A stretch of DNA of 64,000 nt from Fictibacillus nanhaiensis (GCA_017052515.1 JAFHKR010000039.1:682001-746000); one strand, 5' to 3'. Shown: positions 15,566 through 26,729, counted from the first letter of the stretch. The notes: generated from the sequence alone by a model not told the origin. Made by a program: numbers and translations.

Positions 15566-16726
15566 ATGAATATCCACGAATACCAAGGTAAAGAGATACT
15601 TAGAAAATATGGTGTGGCTGTTCCAAACGGGAAAGTAGCATTTACCGTTGAAGAAGCAGTAGAAGCTGCTAATGAGCTGGGGAGCACTGTATCTGTTGTT
15701 AAAGCACAGATCCACGCAGGTGGCCGCGGTAAAGCAGGTGGCGTTAAAGTCGCTAAAAATATTGATGAAGTGCGTACATACGCAAATGAAATCTTAGGAA
15801 AAGTTCTTGTAACTCATCAAACAGGTCCAGAAGGTAAAGAAGTTAAGCGCTTACTTATCGAAGAGGGCTGTGATATTAAGAAAGAATACTATATCGGTCT
15901 TGTATTAGATCGTGCAACTTCTAGTGTTGTTATGATGGGATCTGAAGAAGGCGGAACTGAAATTGAAGAAGTGGCTGAAAAGACACCTGAAAAAATCTTC
16001 AAAGAAGTAATCGATCCAGCGATCGGCCTTCAAGCATTCCAAGCAAGAAGACTTGCTTATAACATCAACATCCCTACTGAATTAGTAGGAAAAGCAGTGA
16101 AATTCATGATGGGTCTTTATACAGCTTTTGTTGAAAAAGACTGTTCAATCGCTGAAATCAATCCATTAGTTGTAACAGGTGACGGAAATGTTATGGCACT
16201 TGATGCAAAGATGAACTTTGATTCTAATGCTTTATACCGTCACAAAGACATCTTAGAATACAGAGATCTTGAAGAAGAAGATGCAAAAGAAATCGAAGCT
16301 TCAAAATATGATCTTAGCTACATTTCTCTAGATGGAAATATTGGCTGCATGGTTAATGGTGCTGGACTTGCTATGGCAACGATGGACATCATTAAACATT
16401 ACGGCGGAGACCCGGCTAACTTCCTTGACGTTGGGGGCGGCGCAACTACTGAGAAGGTAACAGAAGCATTCAAGATCATTCTTTCTGACCAAAATGTTAA
16501 AGGAATCTTCGTTAACATCTTCGGTGGAATTATGAAATGTGATATCATCGCGAACGGTGTTGTTGAAGCAACGAAACAAGTTGGTCTTGAGTTACCTCTT
16601 GTTGTGCGCTTAGAAGGTACGAACGTTGATCTTGGTAAAAAGATTCTTAAAGAATCTGGTCTAAACATTACAGCTGCTGATTCTATGGCTGATGGTGCAG
16701 AGAAGATCGTAGCTTTAGTTAAGTAA
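15566..16726 (+). CDS. sucC: Succinate-CoA ligase (ADP-forming), beta subunit
   Basis: Beta subunit of the TCA-cycle enzyme that converts succinyl-CoA to succinate with substrate-level phosphorylation. The 386 residues start [17 protein letters not shown]. They contain an ATP-grasp domain ([18 protein letters not shown] near 50; [20 protein letters not shown] near 195) and a C-terminal flavodoxin-like ligase domain ([29 protein letters not shown]). The ATG has AGGAGG upstream. sucD follows after 34 bases, and the pair is bounded by terminators on both sides. Confidence 0.98.
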   Translation: MNIHEYQGKEILRKYGVAVPNGKVAFTVEEAVEAANELGSTVSVVKAQIHAGGRGKAGGVKVAKNIDEVRTYANEILGKVLVTHQTGPEGKEVKRLLIEEGCDIKKEYYIGLVLDRATSSVVMMGSEEGGTEIEEVAEKTPEKIFKEVIDPAIGLQAFQARRLAYNINIPTELVGKAVKFMMGLYTAFVEKDCSIAEINPLVVTGDGNVMALDAKMNFDSNALYRHKDILEYRDLEEEDAKEIEASKYDLSYISLDGNIGCMVNGAGLAMATMDIIKHYGGDPANFLDVGGGATTEKVTEAFKIILSDQNVKGIFVNIFGGIMKCDIIANGVVEATKQVGLELPLVVRLEGTNVDLGKKILKESGLNITAADSMADGAEKIVALVK

Positions 16727-16760
16727 TAGAGAAAACATCGTAGGAAGGATGGATGGATGC

Positions 16761-17675
16761 ATGAGCATTTTTATTAATAAAGATACAAAAGTTATCGTTC
16801 AAGGTATTACAGGTTCTGTTGGTCTTTTTCATACAAAACAAATGCTTGAATATGGTACGAAAATTGTAGGCGGTGTTACACCAGGTAAAGGTGGAACAGA
16901 AGTTGAAGGTCTTCCTGTTTTTAACACCGTTGTGGATGCAGTTAAAGAAACTGGAGCTAACGCTTCTGTTATCTATGTTCCTCCTGCATTTGCTGCAGAA
17001 GCGATCATCGAGGCTGTTGACGCTGAACTTGATCTAGCGATCTGTATTACTGAAGGTATTCCTGTAATGGACATGGTAAAAGTTAAACGTTATATGGAAG
17101 GCAAGAAGACTCGTCTAGTTGGTCCGAACTGCCCAGGTGTAATCACTCCTGAAGAATGTAAGATCGGTATCATGCCTGGATATATTCATACAAAAGGGCA
17201 TGTTGGGGTTGTATCTCGTTCTGGTACATTAACGTATGAAGCTGTTCACCAGCTGACAGAGCGTGGAATCGGTCAATCTACAGCAGTAGGTATCGGTGGA
17301 GACCCAGTCAACGGAACTGACTTTATCGACGTCCTAAAGGCATTTAACGAAGATGAGGACACATATGCAGTAATCATGATCGGTGAGATCGGTGGAACGG
17401 CTGAAGAAGAAGCCGCTGAATGGGTTAAAGCGAACATGACGAAACCTGTAGTAGGATTCATCGGTGGACAAACTGCACCTCCAGGAAAACGTATGGGGCA
17501 TGCTGGTGCGATCATCTCTGGTGGTAAAGGTACAGCAGATGAGAAGATCAAAACGATGAAAGCTTGTGGAATTAAAGTTGCAGCAACGCCTTCAGTTATG
17601 GGTGAAACTTTAGTTGAAGCTTTGAAAGAAAACGATTTATATGATCGCTGTGTAACAAATAAAGCAAAAGCGTAA
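16761..17675 (+). CDS. sucD: Succinate-CoA ligase, alpha subunit
   Basis: Partner of SucC; it binds CoA and carries the phosphohistidine. The 304-residue protein starts [18 protein letters not shown]. It has the CoA-binding Rossmann fold, the PNCPGVITP block near 125, and the active-site histidine in [16 protein letters not shown] near 245. The open frame begins at an ATG at 16749. That start would sit directly against AGGAAGG, while the ATG at 16761 matches the conserved family N-terminus. It ends at a terminator. Confidence 0.98.
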   Translation: MSIFINKDTKVIVQGITGSVGLFHTKQMLEYGTKIVGGVTPGKGGTEVEGLPVFNTVVDAVKETGANASVIYVPPAFAAEAIIEAVDAELDLAICITEGIPVMDMVKVKRYMEGKKTRLVGPNCPGVITPEECKIGIMPGYIHTKGHVGVVSRSGTLTYEAVHQLTERGIGQSTAVGIGGDPVNGTDFIDVLKAFNEDEDTYAVIMIGEIGGTAEEEAAEWVKANMTKPVVGFIGGQTAPPGKRMGHAGAIISGGKGTADEKIKTMKACGIKVAATPSVMGETLVEALKENDLYDRCVTNKAKA

Positions 17676-17691
17676 TAACGATTACAACGTG

Positions 17692-17720
17692 AAAAGCTCC
17701 CAGATCGGGAGCTTTTTGTT
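17692..17720 (+). terminator. Terminator after sucCD
   Basis: AAAAGCTCCC pairs with GGGAGCTTTTT around a short loop; a T-run follows. Confidence 0.92.
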
Positions 17721-17753
17721 TACATTGATTTGTTTCATGAGGAGGAATGTAGT

Positions 17754-18620
17754 TTGGATAAAGAACGCTTAATTTTTCTTCATCATTGCGAAGGACTCAC
17801 TTGGAACCATCTAAAATCAATAGTCGCCGCTGATCCTGAACTAAAATCTGTTTTTACCATGGATATTCGCATGTTGAGAATGTCGTTTGGACTGAGTGAA
17901 CAAACGGCAAAGCGTCTCTATCAACACATGAAACAATATAATAGTACATACATAATGAAGAATCTTATGAGACATTCTATTTCAGCAGTAACAATTTTTG
18001 ATAAAAATTACCCGCCGCTTTTAAAAAGTATTTATGATCCCCCATGGGTTCTTTACGGAAAAGGCGATTGGACTGTTCTAAATCGGGATAAAATGATTAG
18101 TGTGGTCGGTACTCGTAATCCTAGTAAACAAGGAAAACAAGCTTTGCAGAAAGTGCTTGAGCCATTAATTGATGATAACTGGATCGTGATAAGCGGATTA
18201 GCTAAAGGGATCGATACGTTTGCTCATGAGTTAAGTGTTCAGAACAACGCTCTGACTGCAGCTGTTTTAGGCTCAGGCTTATTACAGATCTATCCGAGAG
18301 AAAACAGAGAACTAGCGAAAAAAATTAGTGAACATGGCATTGTTATATCTGAGTTTTCCCCTCAGGTTACACCAAAACGCTGGCATTTTCCGCTTCGTAA
18401 CCGTATAATAAGCGGTCTTAGCCGTGCAACGCTTGTTGCTGAAGCACGAACTAAAAGTGGTTCTTTAATTACAGCTGATCAAGCACTCGAACAAGGAAGA
18501 GATGTATTTGCGATACCAGGATCCATTTTAGAAGAGTGCGCGAACGGGACCAATTTTTTGATCCAAAATGGAGCAAAATTAGTCATGAGTGCAGAAGATA
18601 TACAGAATGAAAGTTTCTAA
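17754..18620 (+). CDS. dprA: DNA-processing protein DprA
   Basis: Binds incoming single-stranded DNA during natural transformation and loads RecA on it. The protein of about 288 residues has a variable helical N-terminal part. The DprA Rossmann core begins near residue 110 with SVVGTRNPSKQG, then ISGLAKGIDTFAHE, LGSGLLQIYPREN, RNRIISGLSRATLVAEA and SLITADQALEQGRDVFAIPG. The open frame extends to a TTG at 17730, but GAGGAGG lies inside that extension, eight bases before the TTG at 17754, which is therefore the likely start. No C-terminal winged-helix domain is evident. It implies a competence capacity. Confidence 0.95.
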   Translation: MDKERLIFLHHCEGLTWNHLKSIVAADPELKSVFTMDIRMLRMSFGLSEQTAKRLYQHMKQYNSTYIMKNLMRHSISAVTIFDKNYPPLLKSIYDPPWVLYGKGDWTVLNRDKMISVVGTRNPSKQGKQALQKVLEPLIDDNWIVISGLAKGIDTFAHELSVQNNALTAAVLGSGLLQIYPRENRELAKKISEHGIVISEFSPQVTPKRWHFPLRNRIISGLSRATLVAEARTKSGSLITADQALEQGRDVFAIPGSILEECANGTNFLIQNGAKLVMSAEDIQNESF

Positions 18621-18647
18621 CCGTTTTCATTTTAATGAGGAAACAGT

Positions 18648-18677
18648 TTGACAAATGCAGATACATTATTTAATAAT
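18648..18677 (+). promoter_or_regulatory. Putative topA promoter
   Basis: -35 TTGACA (18648-18653, perfect), 18-base spacer, -10 AATAAT (18672-18677), 42 bases before the topA start. Confidence 0.6.
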
Positions 18678-18719
18678 AGGGAAGATTTCACTAAACCCTT
18701 AAAGGGGGATAAACTGTAA

Positions 18720-20795
18720 ATGGAAAAATATTTAGTCATTGTTGAGTCTCCCGCAAAAGCAAAGACAATAAAAAAGTACCTAGGGAGTAAATATGACGTT
18801 AAAGCATCTATGGGACATGTTCGTGATCTTCCCAGAAGTCAGACTGGGGTCGATGTAGATGCAAACTATGAACCGAAATACATCACGATTCGAGGCAAAG
18901 GGCCAATTTTAAAAGACTTGAAAACTGCAGCGAAAAAAGCAAAACGTATTTTTCTCGCAGCTGACCCGGATCGCGAAGGTGAAGCAATTGCATGGCATCT
19001 TGCTCACAGTTTAGACATGGATTTAGATTCTGATTGTAGAGTTGTGTTTAATGAGATTACCAAAAATGCGATAAAAGATTCATTTAAACGACCAAGAAAG
19101 ATCAATATGGACTTAGTCGATGCACAGCAAGCAAGAAGGGTGCTTGACAGACTAGTAGGTTATAAAGTCAGTCCGTTATTATGGAAGAAGATCAAAAAGG
19201 GATTGAGCGCTGGCCGTGTACAAACGGTTGCTGTCAGATTGATCGTTGAACGTGAAAAAGAAATAGAAGCTTTCCAGCCAGAAGAGTATTGGAAGATCAA
19301 AGGAATCTTTAGTGCTGCTGGAGAGGACTTTGAAGCTCAGTTCTACGGAACGGGCGGCAAAAAAAAAGAACTTTCCAACGAAGAAGAAGTAAAAGAGATT
19401 TTAAAGACGATAAAGGGGAAACAATTTAAGATCGATTCTGTTCAGAAAAAAGAAAGACGCCGAAATCCTTCGCCACCTTTCATCACTTCTTCACTTCAAC
19501 AAGAAGCGGCTAGAAAACTAAATTTCCGAGCTAAAAAGACGATGATGCTTGCACAGCAATTATATGAAGGAATCGATCTTGGAAAAGAGGGTACGGTCGG
19601 TCTGATCACCTATATGCGTACAGATTCGACACGTATTTCAGATACAGCTAAGACAGAAGCTGCTGAATTCATCGAAAAAGAATATGGAGAGCAGTTCGTC
19701 AACAAATCACGAGTAGAGAAGAAATCCGGAAAGAACGCTCAGGATGCCCATGAAGCGATCCGTCCAACTTCTGTCATGTATCATCCCCGTGATCTAAAGA
19801 ATTATCTTTCAAGAGATCAACTCAGATTATATAAGCTGATCTTTGAGCGATTCTTAGCGAGCCAAATGGCATCAGCCGTTCTTGATACGATGACAGTGGA
19901 TCTAGAGAACAACGGAATTAACTTCCGTGCGACTGGATCTAAAGTTAAGTTTCCTGGATTCATGAAAGTCTATGTTGAAGGCAATGATGATGGAAAAAAA
20001 GAAGAAGATCGTATTCTTCCAGATGTTCAAGAAGGCATGAAAGTAGAAAAGAAAGACCTTGAACCAACACAGCATTTTACACAGCCACCTCCGCGTTATA
20101 CGGAAGCAAGACTTGTTCGTACGATGGAAGAACTGGGTATAGGCAGACCATCAACATACGCACCAACGCTTGATACGATTCAAAAACGTGGGTATGTAGC
20201 TCTAGACGAAAAGAAATTTGTTCCAACTGAACTTGGTGAGCTTGTGTTAGAGATGACACTAGAGTTTTTTCCAGAAGTTTTCAACGTTGAATTTACTGCC
20301 AAGATGGAAAGTGATCTTGACGAAGTAGAAGACGGGAAAGAAAACTGGATCAGAATAATCGATGACTTCTACAAAGGTTTTGAAAAGAAACTGAAGATTG
20401 CAGAAGAAGAAATGCAAAAAGTAGAGATTAAAGATGAGCCAGCCGGTGAAGATTGTGAGAAATGCGGACATGAGATGGTCTATAAGATGGGCCGTTTTGG
20501 AAAGTTTATGGCTTGTTCAAACTTCCCAGATTGCAGAAACACGAAACCGATCGTGAAAGAAATCGGTGTTACATGCCCAACTTGTCTTGAAGGAACAATC
20601 GTAGAACGAAAGAGCAAGAAAAAAAGACTTTTCTATGGATGTAACCGTTATCCAGAATGTGAATTCGTATCTTGGGATAAACCTATTGCCAGAACGTGTC
20701 CGAAGTGTAATAGTATGTTAGTAGAAAAGAAAACGAAAAAAGGCAAAGTCGTGCAATGTGTATCTTGCGATTATGCTGAAGAGGAAGCAAAGTAA
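18720..20795 (+). CDS. topA: DNA topoisomerase I
   Basis: Type IA topoisomerase that relaxes negative supercoils by single-strand passage. The 691 residues show an N-terminal Toprim domain ([33 protein letters not shown] with its metal-binding acids), the archway domains, and the active-site tyrosine in [14 protein letters not shown] near 300. [14 protein letters not shown] follows. Three C-terminal four-cysteine zinc fingers begin at [15 protein letters not shown] and CPKCNSM. The length and finger count match the Bacillus enzyme. The ATG follows AAAGGGGGA. trmFO starts 13 bases after the stop. Confidence 0.98.
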   Translation: MEKYLVIVESPAKAKTIKKYLGSKYDVKASMGHVRDLPRSQTGVDVDANYEPKYITIRGKGPILKDLKTAAKKAKRIFLAADPDREGEAIAWHLAHSLDMDLDSDCRVVFNEITKNAIKDSFKRPRKINMDLVDAQQARRVLDRLVGYKVSPLLWKKIKKGLSAGRVQTVAVRLIVEREKEIEAFQPEEYWKIKGIFSAAGEDFEAQFYGTGGKKKELSNEEEVKEILKTIKGKQFKIDSVQKKERRRNPSPPFITSSLQQEAARKLNFRAKKTMMLAQQLYEGIDLGKEGTVGLITYMRTDSTRISDTAKTEAAEFIEKEYGEQFVNKSRVEKKSGKNAQDAHEAIRPTSVMYHPRDLKNYLSRDQLRLYKLIFERFLASQMASAVLDTMTVDLENNGINFRATGSKVKFPGFMKVYVEGNDDGKKEEDRILPDVQEGMKVEKKDLEPTQHFTQPPPRYTEARLVRTMEELGIGRPSTYAPTLDTIQKRGYVALDEKKFVPTELGELVLEMTLEFFPEVFNVEFTAKMESDLDEVEDGKENWIRIIDDFYKGFEKKLKIAEEEMQKVEIKDEPAGEDCEKCGHEMVYKMGRFGKFMACSNFPDCRNTKPIVKEIGVTCPTCLEGTIVERKSKKKRLFYGCNRYPECEFVSWDKPIARTCPKCNSMLVEKKTKKGKVVQCVSCDYAEEEAK

Positions 20796-20808
20796 GGAGT
20801 TTATCTTC

Positions 20809-22113
20809 ATGAATCAACATGTTAACGTAATCGGAGCAGGCCTTGCTGGTAGTGAAGCAGCTTGGCAGATCGCTAGCCGAGGAATTCAAGTAAAATTATA
20901 CGAGATGAGACCGGTTAGACAAACACCGGCTCATCACACAGAGAAGTTTGCAGAACTAGTATGTTCGAACTCACTTCGTGCCAATACACTAACGAACGCT
21001 GTCGGTGTATTAAAAGAAGAGATGAGAAAGTTAAACTCTGTTATTATTTCATCAGCAGATGATTGTGCTGTACCGGCTGGTGGAGCTCTGGCGGTCGACC
21101 GTCACGAATTTGCTAGTCTTGTGACAGAGCGAGTTAAGAATCATCCTAATGTTGAGGTGATCACGGAAGAAGTAACTGAGATCCCTGAAGGTCCGACTAT
21201 TATTGCAACAGGACCTCTAACTTCTGATAACTTGTCAAAATCGTTGAACTCATTAACGGGAGAAGAGTATCTTTATTTTTATGATGCGGCTGCACCGATC
21301 ATTGAAGTGGACAGCATCGACATGGACAAGGTGTATTTAAAGTCTCGTTATGACAAAGGCGAAGCAGCCTATCTAAACTGTCCGATGACAGAAGAAGAGT
21401 TTGACCGTTTTTATGAAGCGTTAATCACTTCTGAAACAGTGCCTCTAAAAGAATTTGAAAAAGAGATCTTTTTTGAAGGGTGTATGCCCGTTGAAGTTAT
21501 GGCTAAAAGAGGAAAGAAAACGCTATTGTTCGGACCGATGAAACCTGTTGGTCTCGAAGATCCGAAAACAGGCAAGATTCCTTATGCGGTAGTTCAATTA
21601 AGACAAGATAACAGTGCAGGAACGCTATATAATATTGTAGGTTTCCAAACACACCTTAAATGGGGGCCTCAAAAAGAGCTTTTAAGACTGATTCCAGGCT
21701 TAGAGAACGCTGAAGTAGTACGTTACGGCGTAATGCATCGCAACACGTTCTTGAACTCTCCACGCCTCTTAGAAGAGACGTATCAGTTAAAAGCTAGAAA
21801 AGACCTTTTCTTTGCAGGTCAGATGACTGGTGTTGAAGGGTATGTTGAAAGTGCCGCTTCAGGTTTGATCGCAGGAATTAATGCTGCAAAGTTAATCAAA
21901 GGTGAAGAACTAGCTGTCTTCCCGAAAGAAACAGCGATCGGAAGCATGGCATATTATATTACGACTGCTAATCCTGATAATTTTCAGCCGATGAATGCTA
22001 ACTTTGGTCTTCTTCCACCACTTGAAAAGAGAATCAAAAACAAACAAGAGCGTAATACAGCTCTAGCTGATAGAGCATTGGAAACAATTCAGAATTTTAT
22101 AACAAATTTGTGA
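20809..22113 (+). CDS. trmFO: Methylenetetrahydrofolate-tRNA-(uracil-54-C5)-methyltransferase TrmFO
   Basis: Folate- and FAD-dependent enzyme that makes ribothymidine at position 54 of tRNA. The 434 residues start with the FAD-binding motif [15 protein letters not shown]. They contain the family block [24 protein letters not shown], whose cysteine belongs to the active site, and [26 protein letters not shown] near 340. The frame is open from 20758, inside topA. The ATG at 20809 has AAGGAG at good spacing and gives the normal N-terminus. It is co-transcribed with topA and followed by a hairpin. Confidence 0.97.
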   Translation: MNQHVNVIGAGLAGSEAAWQIASRGIQVKLYEMRPVRQTPAHHTEKFAELVCSNSLRANTLTNAVGVLKEEMRKLNSVIISSADDCAVPAGGALAVDRHEFASLVTERVKNHPNVEVITEEVTEIPEGPTIIATGPLTSDNLSKSLNSLTGEEYLYFYDAAAPIIEVDSIDMDKVYLKSRYDKGEAAYLNCPMTEEEFDRFYEALITSETVPLKEFEKEIFFEGCMPVEVMAKRGKKTLLFGPMKPVGLEDPKTGKIPYAVVQLRQDNSAGTLYNIVGFQTHLKWGPQKELLRLIPGLENAEVVRYGVMHRNTFLNSPRLLEETYQLKARKDLFFAGQMTGVEGYVESAASGLIAGINAAKLIKGEELAVFPKETAIGSMAYYITTANPDNFQPMNANFGLLPPLEKRIKNKQERNTALADRALETIQNFITNL

Positions 22114-22127
22114 ACATGTATTGATTT

Positions 22128-22160
22128 AGCCCCTAAATTGTGTTACGATTTAGGGGCTTT
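22128..22160 (+). terminator. Terminator-like hairpin between trmFO and xerC
   Basis: A perfect 11-base stem, AGCCCCTAAAT with ATTTAGGGGCT, is followed by a short TT-rich tract. It ends only a few bases before the xerC ribosome-binding site, so it probably attenuates rather than fully stops transcription. Confidence 0.75.
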
Positions 22161-22174
22161 GTGAGGTGTATGAA

Positions 22175-23080
22175 ATGGTATCAGAACGCCAACACGTGGT
22201 GGATTTCTTGAATTATTTAATGATCGAGAAGAACTGTTCACCTTATACGATTGAACACTATGAAAAAGACATTAATGATTTTACTTCTTTTTTGAAACAG
22301 CAAGCAATCGAAGGATTCGCTGCTGTTTCTTATGTTTTAGTCAGGCAATATTTAGTGACCCTTCATGAGAAGAAGTATGCTCGTAATACAGTAGCAAGAA
22401 AGATATCAGCGATGAGAAGCTTTTATCGTTTTCTAAACCGCGAAAAGATCATTGAAGAACATAATCCTTTCGCTATGGCATCACTCCCTAAAAAAGCAAG
22501 AATGCTTCCTCAATTTCTTTATGAAAAAGAGTTGGAGAGGCTTTTTAATGTGTCTGATGTTACAACGGCTATGGGACAGAGAAATCAAGCCATCCTCGAA
22601 ATATTGTACGGAACTGGTATTCGTGTCAGTGAATTGTGTAAGATGGAATTGAGAGATCTTGATTTGACTGTAGAAATAGCACTTGTTAAAGGAAAAGGTA
22701 AAAAAGAAAGATATGTTCCAATCGGATCGTTTGCGAGAGAAACGCTTGAAAAGTATATACAGGACGGTCGCAAGTTGCTTATAGAAAAAACGGAGAAAAA
22801 GTCCGATGCATTATTTTTAAACTATAAAGGGGAACCTTTAACCGTTAGAGGCGTAAGAACTATATTAAATAAACTAATTGAGGAATCCTCCCTTACCATA
22901 CATATCAGCCCGCATGTTTTGCGACATACGTTCGCGACGCACATGCTGAATGAAGGCGCAGATCTTAGAGCGGTTCAGGAACTTTTAGGGCATGCGAACC
23001 TTTCCTCTACACAAGTTTATACACACGTTTCAAAAAGCCATTTAAAAAAAATCTATAATAATGCGCATCCTCGAGCATAA
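22175..23080 (+). CDS. xerC: Site-specific tyrosine recombinase XerC (CodV)
   Basis: Resolves chromosome dimers at dif together with XerD (RipX). The 301-residue protein has the N-terminal SAM-like core-binding domain (LNYLMIEKNCSPYTIEHYEKDI). Its catalytic domain carries the tyrosine-recombinase residues: Arg in TGIRVSELC, Lys in GKGKKERYVP, His-x-x-Arg in HVLRHTFATHML, His in LGHANLSS and Tyr in TQVYTHVS. A GTG at 22166 lies within GAGGTG; the ATG at 22175 is correctly spaced from it and is chosen. It heads the conserved codV-clpQ-clpY-codY block. Nothing suggests an integron or phage integrase. Confidence 0.95.
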   Translation: MVSERQHVVDFLNYLMIEKNCSPYTIEHYEKDINDFTSFLKQQAIEGFAAVSYVLVRQYLVTLHEKKYARNTVARKISAMRSFYRFLNREKIIEEHNPFAMASLPKKARMLPQFLYEKELERLFNVSDVTTAMGQRNQAILEILYGTGIRVSELCKMELRDLDLTVEIALVKGKGKKERYVPIGSFARETLEKYIQDGRKLLIEKTEKKSDALFLNYKGEPLTVRGVRTILNKLIEESSLTIHISPHVLRHTFATHMLNEGADLRAVQELLGHANLSSTQVYTHVSKSHLKKIYNNAHPRA

Positions 23081-23104
23081 AAACAAAAAGGGAGGGATTT
23101 TTCA

Positions 23105-23644
23105 ATGTCAACATTTCATGCTACTACAATTTTTGCGATTCAGCATAACGGCAAGGCCGCTATGACTGGAGATGGTCAGGTAACGTTCGGCAACGCAGTT
23201 GTAATGAAACACACAGCCAGAAAGGTAAGAAAGCTCTTCGGAGGAAAAGTGCTTGCGGGATTTGCTGGCTCGGTTGCAGACGCATTTACGCTTTATGAAA
23301 AGTTTGAGAGCAAATTAGAAGAATACAGTGGAAACCTGCAGCGTGCATCAGTAGAGATGGCTAAAGAATGGAGAACAGATCAAGTTCTCAGAAAGCTTGA
23401 AGCTCTATTGATCGTTATAAACGAAGAGCATATGTTATTGATTTCAGGAACTGGTGAAGTAATCGAGCCGGATGATGGGATTCTCGCGATCGGATCAGGT
23501 GGGAATTATGCTCTTGCCGCTGGTCGGGCACTGAAGAATCATGCACCTGAACTTTCTGCAAAAGAAATCGCTCTTGCAGCCTTAAAGACTGCTGGCGAAA
23601 TTTGTGTGTACACGAACACGGAGATTGTTTTAGAAGAATTGTAA
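23105..23644 (+). CDS. hslV: ATP-dependent protease HslV (ClpQ/CodW)
   Basis: Proteolytic chamber of the two-component HslVU protease in the cytoplasm. The 179 residues show the proteasome-like fold with [21 protein letters not shown] at the start and [17 protein letters not shown] near 45. After Met removal the N-terminal residue would be Ser (MSTFHATT). This is the serine-type form reported for B. subtilis CodW rather than the N-terminal Thr of E. coli HslV. The ATG follows GGGAGGG. hslU begins 20 bases after the stop. Confidence 0.97.
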   Translation: MSTFHATTIFAIQHNGKAAMTGDGQVTFGNAVVMKHTARKVRKLFGGKVLAGFAGSVADAFTLYEKFESKLEEYSGNLQRASVEMAKEWRTDQVLRKLEALLIVINEEHMLLISGTGEVIEPDDGILAIGSGGNYALAAGRALKNHAPELSAKEIALAALKTAGEICVYTNTEIVLEEL

Positions 23645-23664
23645 AAAGTAAAGGAGCGGTTGCA

Positions 23665-25059
23665 ATGAACAGTCAATTAACTCCAAGGCAGATTGTTGAA
23701 AAATTAGACCAGTATATTATCGGTCAAAACGATGCGAAGAAAGCTGTTGCTGTTGCGCTTCGTAATCGTTATAGAAGAAGTTTGCTTGACGACAAGCTTC
23801 GTGATGAAGTCTCACCTAAAAATATTCTGATGATCGGGCCGACCGGCGTAGGGAAGACAGAGATAGCGAGAAGGTTAGCAAAACTAGCTCAAGCTCCTTT
23901 TATTAAACTTGAAGCAACTAAATTTACTGAGGTGGGTTATGTTGGCCGTGACGTTGATTCGATGGTCCGTGATCTAGTAGAAACTTCAGTAAGGCTAGTT
24001 AAAGAGCTTAAGATGAACGATGTAAAAGACAAAGCTGAACAAAATGCGAATAAGAGACTTGTAGAGCTTTTAGTTCCTGGTAAGAAAACAGAAACAAGTT
24101 TTAAAAATCCATTAGAGATGTTCTTTGGTGGAGGTAATCAAGAGCAAGAACAAAAGCCACAGCAAGATGACGCTGCAGATCTTAGACAGCGACGCAACCA
24201 AATGGCTCAAAAGCTTGCGCTCGGAGAGATGGAGGATCATCTTGTTACAGTAGAAGTAGAAGAGCAGAACCCTTCGATGCTAGACATGTTCCAAGGTTCA
24301 GGACTTGAACAAGTGGGAATGAACATGCAGGACATGATCGGTGGACTTATGCCGAAGAAAAAGAAAAAACGGAAACTTACAGTTCGAGAAGCTCGTAAAG
24401 TGTTAACACAAGATGAAGCGGCAAAGCTCATCGATATGGACGATGTTACGAGTGAAGCTGTTTACAAGACCGAACAAACAGGTATTATATTTATAGATGA
24501 GATCGATAAGATTGCAGGAAAGAACCAAAACTCTGCTGATGTGAGCCGTGAAGGTGTACAGCGAGACATCCTTCCGATCGTAGAAGGTTCTACAGTGATG
24601 ACGAAGTATGGCTCGATCAAGACAGATCATATCCTGTTTATCGCAGCTGGAGCTTTTCACATTTCAAAGCCTTCAGATCTCATTCCTGAGTTGCAAGGAA
24701 GATTTCCGATCAGAGTTGAACTAAATAGCTTGTCTGTTGAGGATTTTACACGTATATTAATAGAGCCTGATAATGCGATCATAAAACAGTATAAAGCTCT
24801 ATTGAGTACGGAAGGTATAAATGTTGAATTTTCTGACGATGCTATTGCTAAGATTGCAAGCATTGCCTATGAAGTGAATCAAGACACCGATAATATTGGT
24901 GCACGTAGACTTCATACCATATTAGAACGCTTATTAGAAGATCTATCTTTTGAAGCGCCTGATATCAGCTTAGATCAAATTACCATTACACCCGAGTATG
25001 TAGAAGAAAAACTGGCTAACATCGCAAAGAACAAGGATCTGAGCCAATATATATTATAG
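23665..25059 (+). CDS. hslU: HslU ATPase (ClpY)
   Basis: AAA+ unfoldase that feeds substrates to HslV. The 464-residue protein begins [31 protein letters not shown]. Walker A is GPTGVGKTE near 60. The intermediate I domain (about 110-245) includes a glutamine-rich stretch and a KKKKKRK run. Walker B is FIDEIDKI near 275, followed by [11 protein letters not shown] and the sensor-2 region [10 protein letters not shown]. The upstream extension of the frame overlaps hslV; the ATG at 23665 has AAAGGAG in front. It is in an operon with codY. Confidence 0.98.
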   Translation: MNSQLTPRQIVEKLDQYIIGQNDAKKAVAVALRNRYRRSLLDDKLRDEVSPKNILMIGPTGVGKTEIARRLAKLAQAPFIKLEATKFTEVGYVGRDVDSMVRDLVETSVRLVKELKMNDVKDKAEQNANKRLVELLVPGKKTETSFKNPLEMFFGGGNQEQEQKPQQDDAADLRQRRNQMAQKLALGEMEDHLVTVEVEEQNPSMLDMFQGSGLEQVGMNMQDMIGGLMPKKKKKRKLTVREARKVLTQDEAAKLIDMDDVTSEAVYKTEQTGIIFIDEIDKIAGKNQNSADVSREGVQRDILPIVEGSTVMTKYGSIKTDHILFIAAGAFHISKPSDLIPELQGRFPIRVELNSLSVEDFTRILIEPDNAIIKQYKALLSTEGINVEFSDDAIAKIASIAYEVNQDTDNIGARRLHTILERLLEDLSFEAPDISLDQITITPEYVEEKLANIAKNKDLSQYIL

Positions 25060-25083
25060 GATGCAGTAGGAGGAAGAAATACA

Positions 25084-25863
25084 ATGAATTTATTGAACAA
25101 AGCAAGAAGTATCAACTCGATGCTTCAACAAACAGGTGGTAAACAAGTAAACTTTAAAGAGATGGCTGAAACACTTAGTACGGTGATCGAAGCAAATATA
25201 TTTGTGGTCAGCCGTCGAGGTAAACTGCTAGGTCTCGCTCTTAAACAAGAAATTGAAAACGAGCGTATGAAGAAGATGATCGAGGATCGTCAATTCCCTA
25301 CAGATTACACAAAAAATCTTTTCAACATTACAGAGTCTCTTTCAAACATTGATATAGAGAGCGATTATACAGCGTTTCCTGTAGAAAACAAAGATTTGTT
25401 CTCAACAGGATTAACGACGATTGTTCCGATCGTAGGTGGTGGTGAAAGACTAGGAACTCTTATTCTTTCAAGACTATCCACATCTTTCGAAGAAGATGAT
25501 CTCGTTCTAGCAGAGTACGGCGCTACAGTTGTTGGAATGGAGATCCTTCGTGAAAAAGCGGAAGAGATCGAAGAAGAAGCTCGTAACAAAGCGGTTGTTC
25601 AAATGGCGATCAGTTCATTATCATATAGTGAGCTAGAAGCGATTGAACACATCTTCGAAGAATTAGAAGGAAATGAAGGGTTGCTTGTAGCAAGTAAGAT
25701 TGCAGACAGAGTGGGTATTACTCGATCAGTAATCGTGAACGCTCTTCGTAAATTAGAGAGTGCTGGTGTAATTGAATCACGTTCTTTAGGTATGAAGGGA
25801 ACGTATATTAAAGTGTTGAACGATAAGTTCTTGCTTGAACTTGAAAAGCTTAAAACTTCATAA
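25084..25863 (+). CDS. codY: GTP- and branched-chain amino acid-responsive repressor CodY
   Basis: Global nutritional regulator. Isoleucine/valine and GTP activate its DNA binding, and it controls amino-acid synthesis, competence and motility. The 259 residues have the N-terminal GAF domain (to about 155) and a C-terminal winged helix-turn-helix ([33 protein letters not shown]). The length is exactly that of the family. The ATG has AGGAGG upstream. It closes the xerC-hslVU-codY cluster, and a strong terminator follows. In B. subtilis CodY represses the fla/che operon, whose homologue starts about 470 bases downstream. Confidence 0.98.
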   Translation: MNLLNKARSINSMLQQTGGKQVNFKEMAETLSTVIEANIFVVSRRGKLLGLALKQEIENERMKKMIEDRQFPTDYTKNLFNITESLSNIDIESDYTAFPVENKDLFSTGLTTIVPIVGGGERLGTLILSRLSTSFEEDDLVLAEYGATVVGMEILREKAEEIEEEARNKAVVQMAISSLSYSELEAIEHIFEELEGNEGLLVASKIADRVGITRSVIVNALRKLESAGVIESRSLGMKGTYIKVLNDKFLLELEKLKTS

Positions 25864-25874
25864 TAACCAATAAT

Positions 25875-25911
25875 AAGAACCAGCTCTGTAAATCAGAGCT
25901 GGTTCTTTTGT
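25875..25911 (+). terminator. Terminator after codY
   Basis: A perfect 14-base stem, AAGAACCAGCTCTG with CAGAGCTGGTTCTT, then a T-run. Confidence 0.95.
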
Positions 25912-26337
25912 TTTAAAAAATAATATTTACGAATTATGAATTTCATGTTCATTTGTACATTCAGAGAGTATTTGACTCCCGTGCCCTCAATCAACATTTT
26001 CCAGATGTTTTATACGTGAACTCGTTCGGAACAATTGTTGAAGAAAACAATTAATATTTGTTTATTGTAAATAATAAACATCAAAAAGGCCGGAATTGTA
26101 AATATTTGTCGATTGTGTACGAATGTGGTATAGAGGTACCAAAAGTAGTATAAATATAGGGATTTTATTACTAGTTTTCAAATTAGGCATAAAGTCACGG
26201 TCGAAATATAGTCCTTTCTATCGAAAAAAGTCAGTTTGGGAAAAAATACATAGACACTTTTTGGATATATCACTTAAAATATGATAGTGAGGTAAGATTT
26301 AACATAATATGAAACTTCTATAGTAAAAAAGAGGGAA
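25912..26337. other. Control region upstream of the fla/che operon
   Basis: About 425 very AT-rich bases without a gene. They hold inverted repeats AATTGTT/AACAATT (26033-26052), GTTTATT/AATAAAC (26060-26079) and a bulged TCGA..ATAG/CTATCGA (26201-26224). A candidate sigma-A promoter lies at 26106-26134. A weak CodY-box-like sequence (about 9 of 15) lies near 25996-26010. GTCGAAAT near 26200 resembles a sigma-D -10, but no TAAA is suitably spaced. Confidence 0.6.
26106..26134 (+). promoter_or_regulatory. Candidate sigma-A promoter of the fla/che operon
   Basis: -35 TTGTCG (26106-26111), 17-base spacer, extended -10 TGGTATAGA with the hexamer at 26129-26134. It would leave a leader of about 200 bases before flgB. 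Confidence 0.4.
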
Positions 26338-26727
26338 GTGAAGAATTTGTTCTCTGGCTCAGTCATGAAAAACTTAGAAATGGCATTAGATGGATCAGCA
26401 TTAAAACAAAAGACCATTTCAAATAACTTAGCTAATGTGGACACACCTGGATATAAAGCAAAAGAAACAGTTTTTAACCAGGAATTCAAAAAAAGCTTGC
26501 AAGCCTATCGAACAGATCAACGGCATTTTTCATTCGGTACTGAATCATCCTCTTCTTTTAGTGTAAGAGAAAAAACAAATACAGTGATGAATCATAACGG
26601 AAACAATGTTGACGTAGATAAAGAGATGGCAGAATTAGCGAAGAATCAGCTTTATTATCAGACACTTGTACAGCGAATCAATGGAAAGTTTAATTCGATT
26701 AAGATGGTTGTTAAAGGTGGGAGATAA
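26338..26727 (+). CDS. flgB: Flagellar basal-body rod protein FlgB
   Basis: Proximal rod subunit, exported through the flagellar type III apparatus. The 129 residues show the rod/hook N-terminal motif ISNNLANVDTPGYKAKE near 30 and the C-terminal helical region that assembles with the N-terminus. The start is uncertain. GTG at 26338 is given, but GAGGGA lies almost against it, and TTG at 26347 (MFSGSVMKNLEMAL) is spaced better. It is the first gene of the operon, and flgC starts 2 bases after the stop. Confidence 0.95.
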   Translation: MKNLFSGSVMKNLEMALDGSALKQKTISNNLANVDTPGYKAKETVFNQEFKKSLQAYRTDQRHFSFGTESSSSFSVREKTNTVMNHNGNNVDVDKEMAELAKNQLYYQTLVQRINGKFNSIKMVVKGGR

Positions 26728-26729
26728 AT

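Noticed and set aside
22175-23080. Phage or integron integrase
   Set aside because: Sequence and neighbours (hslVU-codY) identify the housekeeping XerC; no attachment site or phage genes are nearby.
25996-26010. CodY box before the motility operon
   Set aside because: Only about 9 of 15 positions match the consensus; too weak to call.
26186-26208. Sigma-D promoter upstream of flgB
   Set aside because: GTCGAAAT resembles the -10, but no TAAA lies about 15 bases before it.
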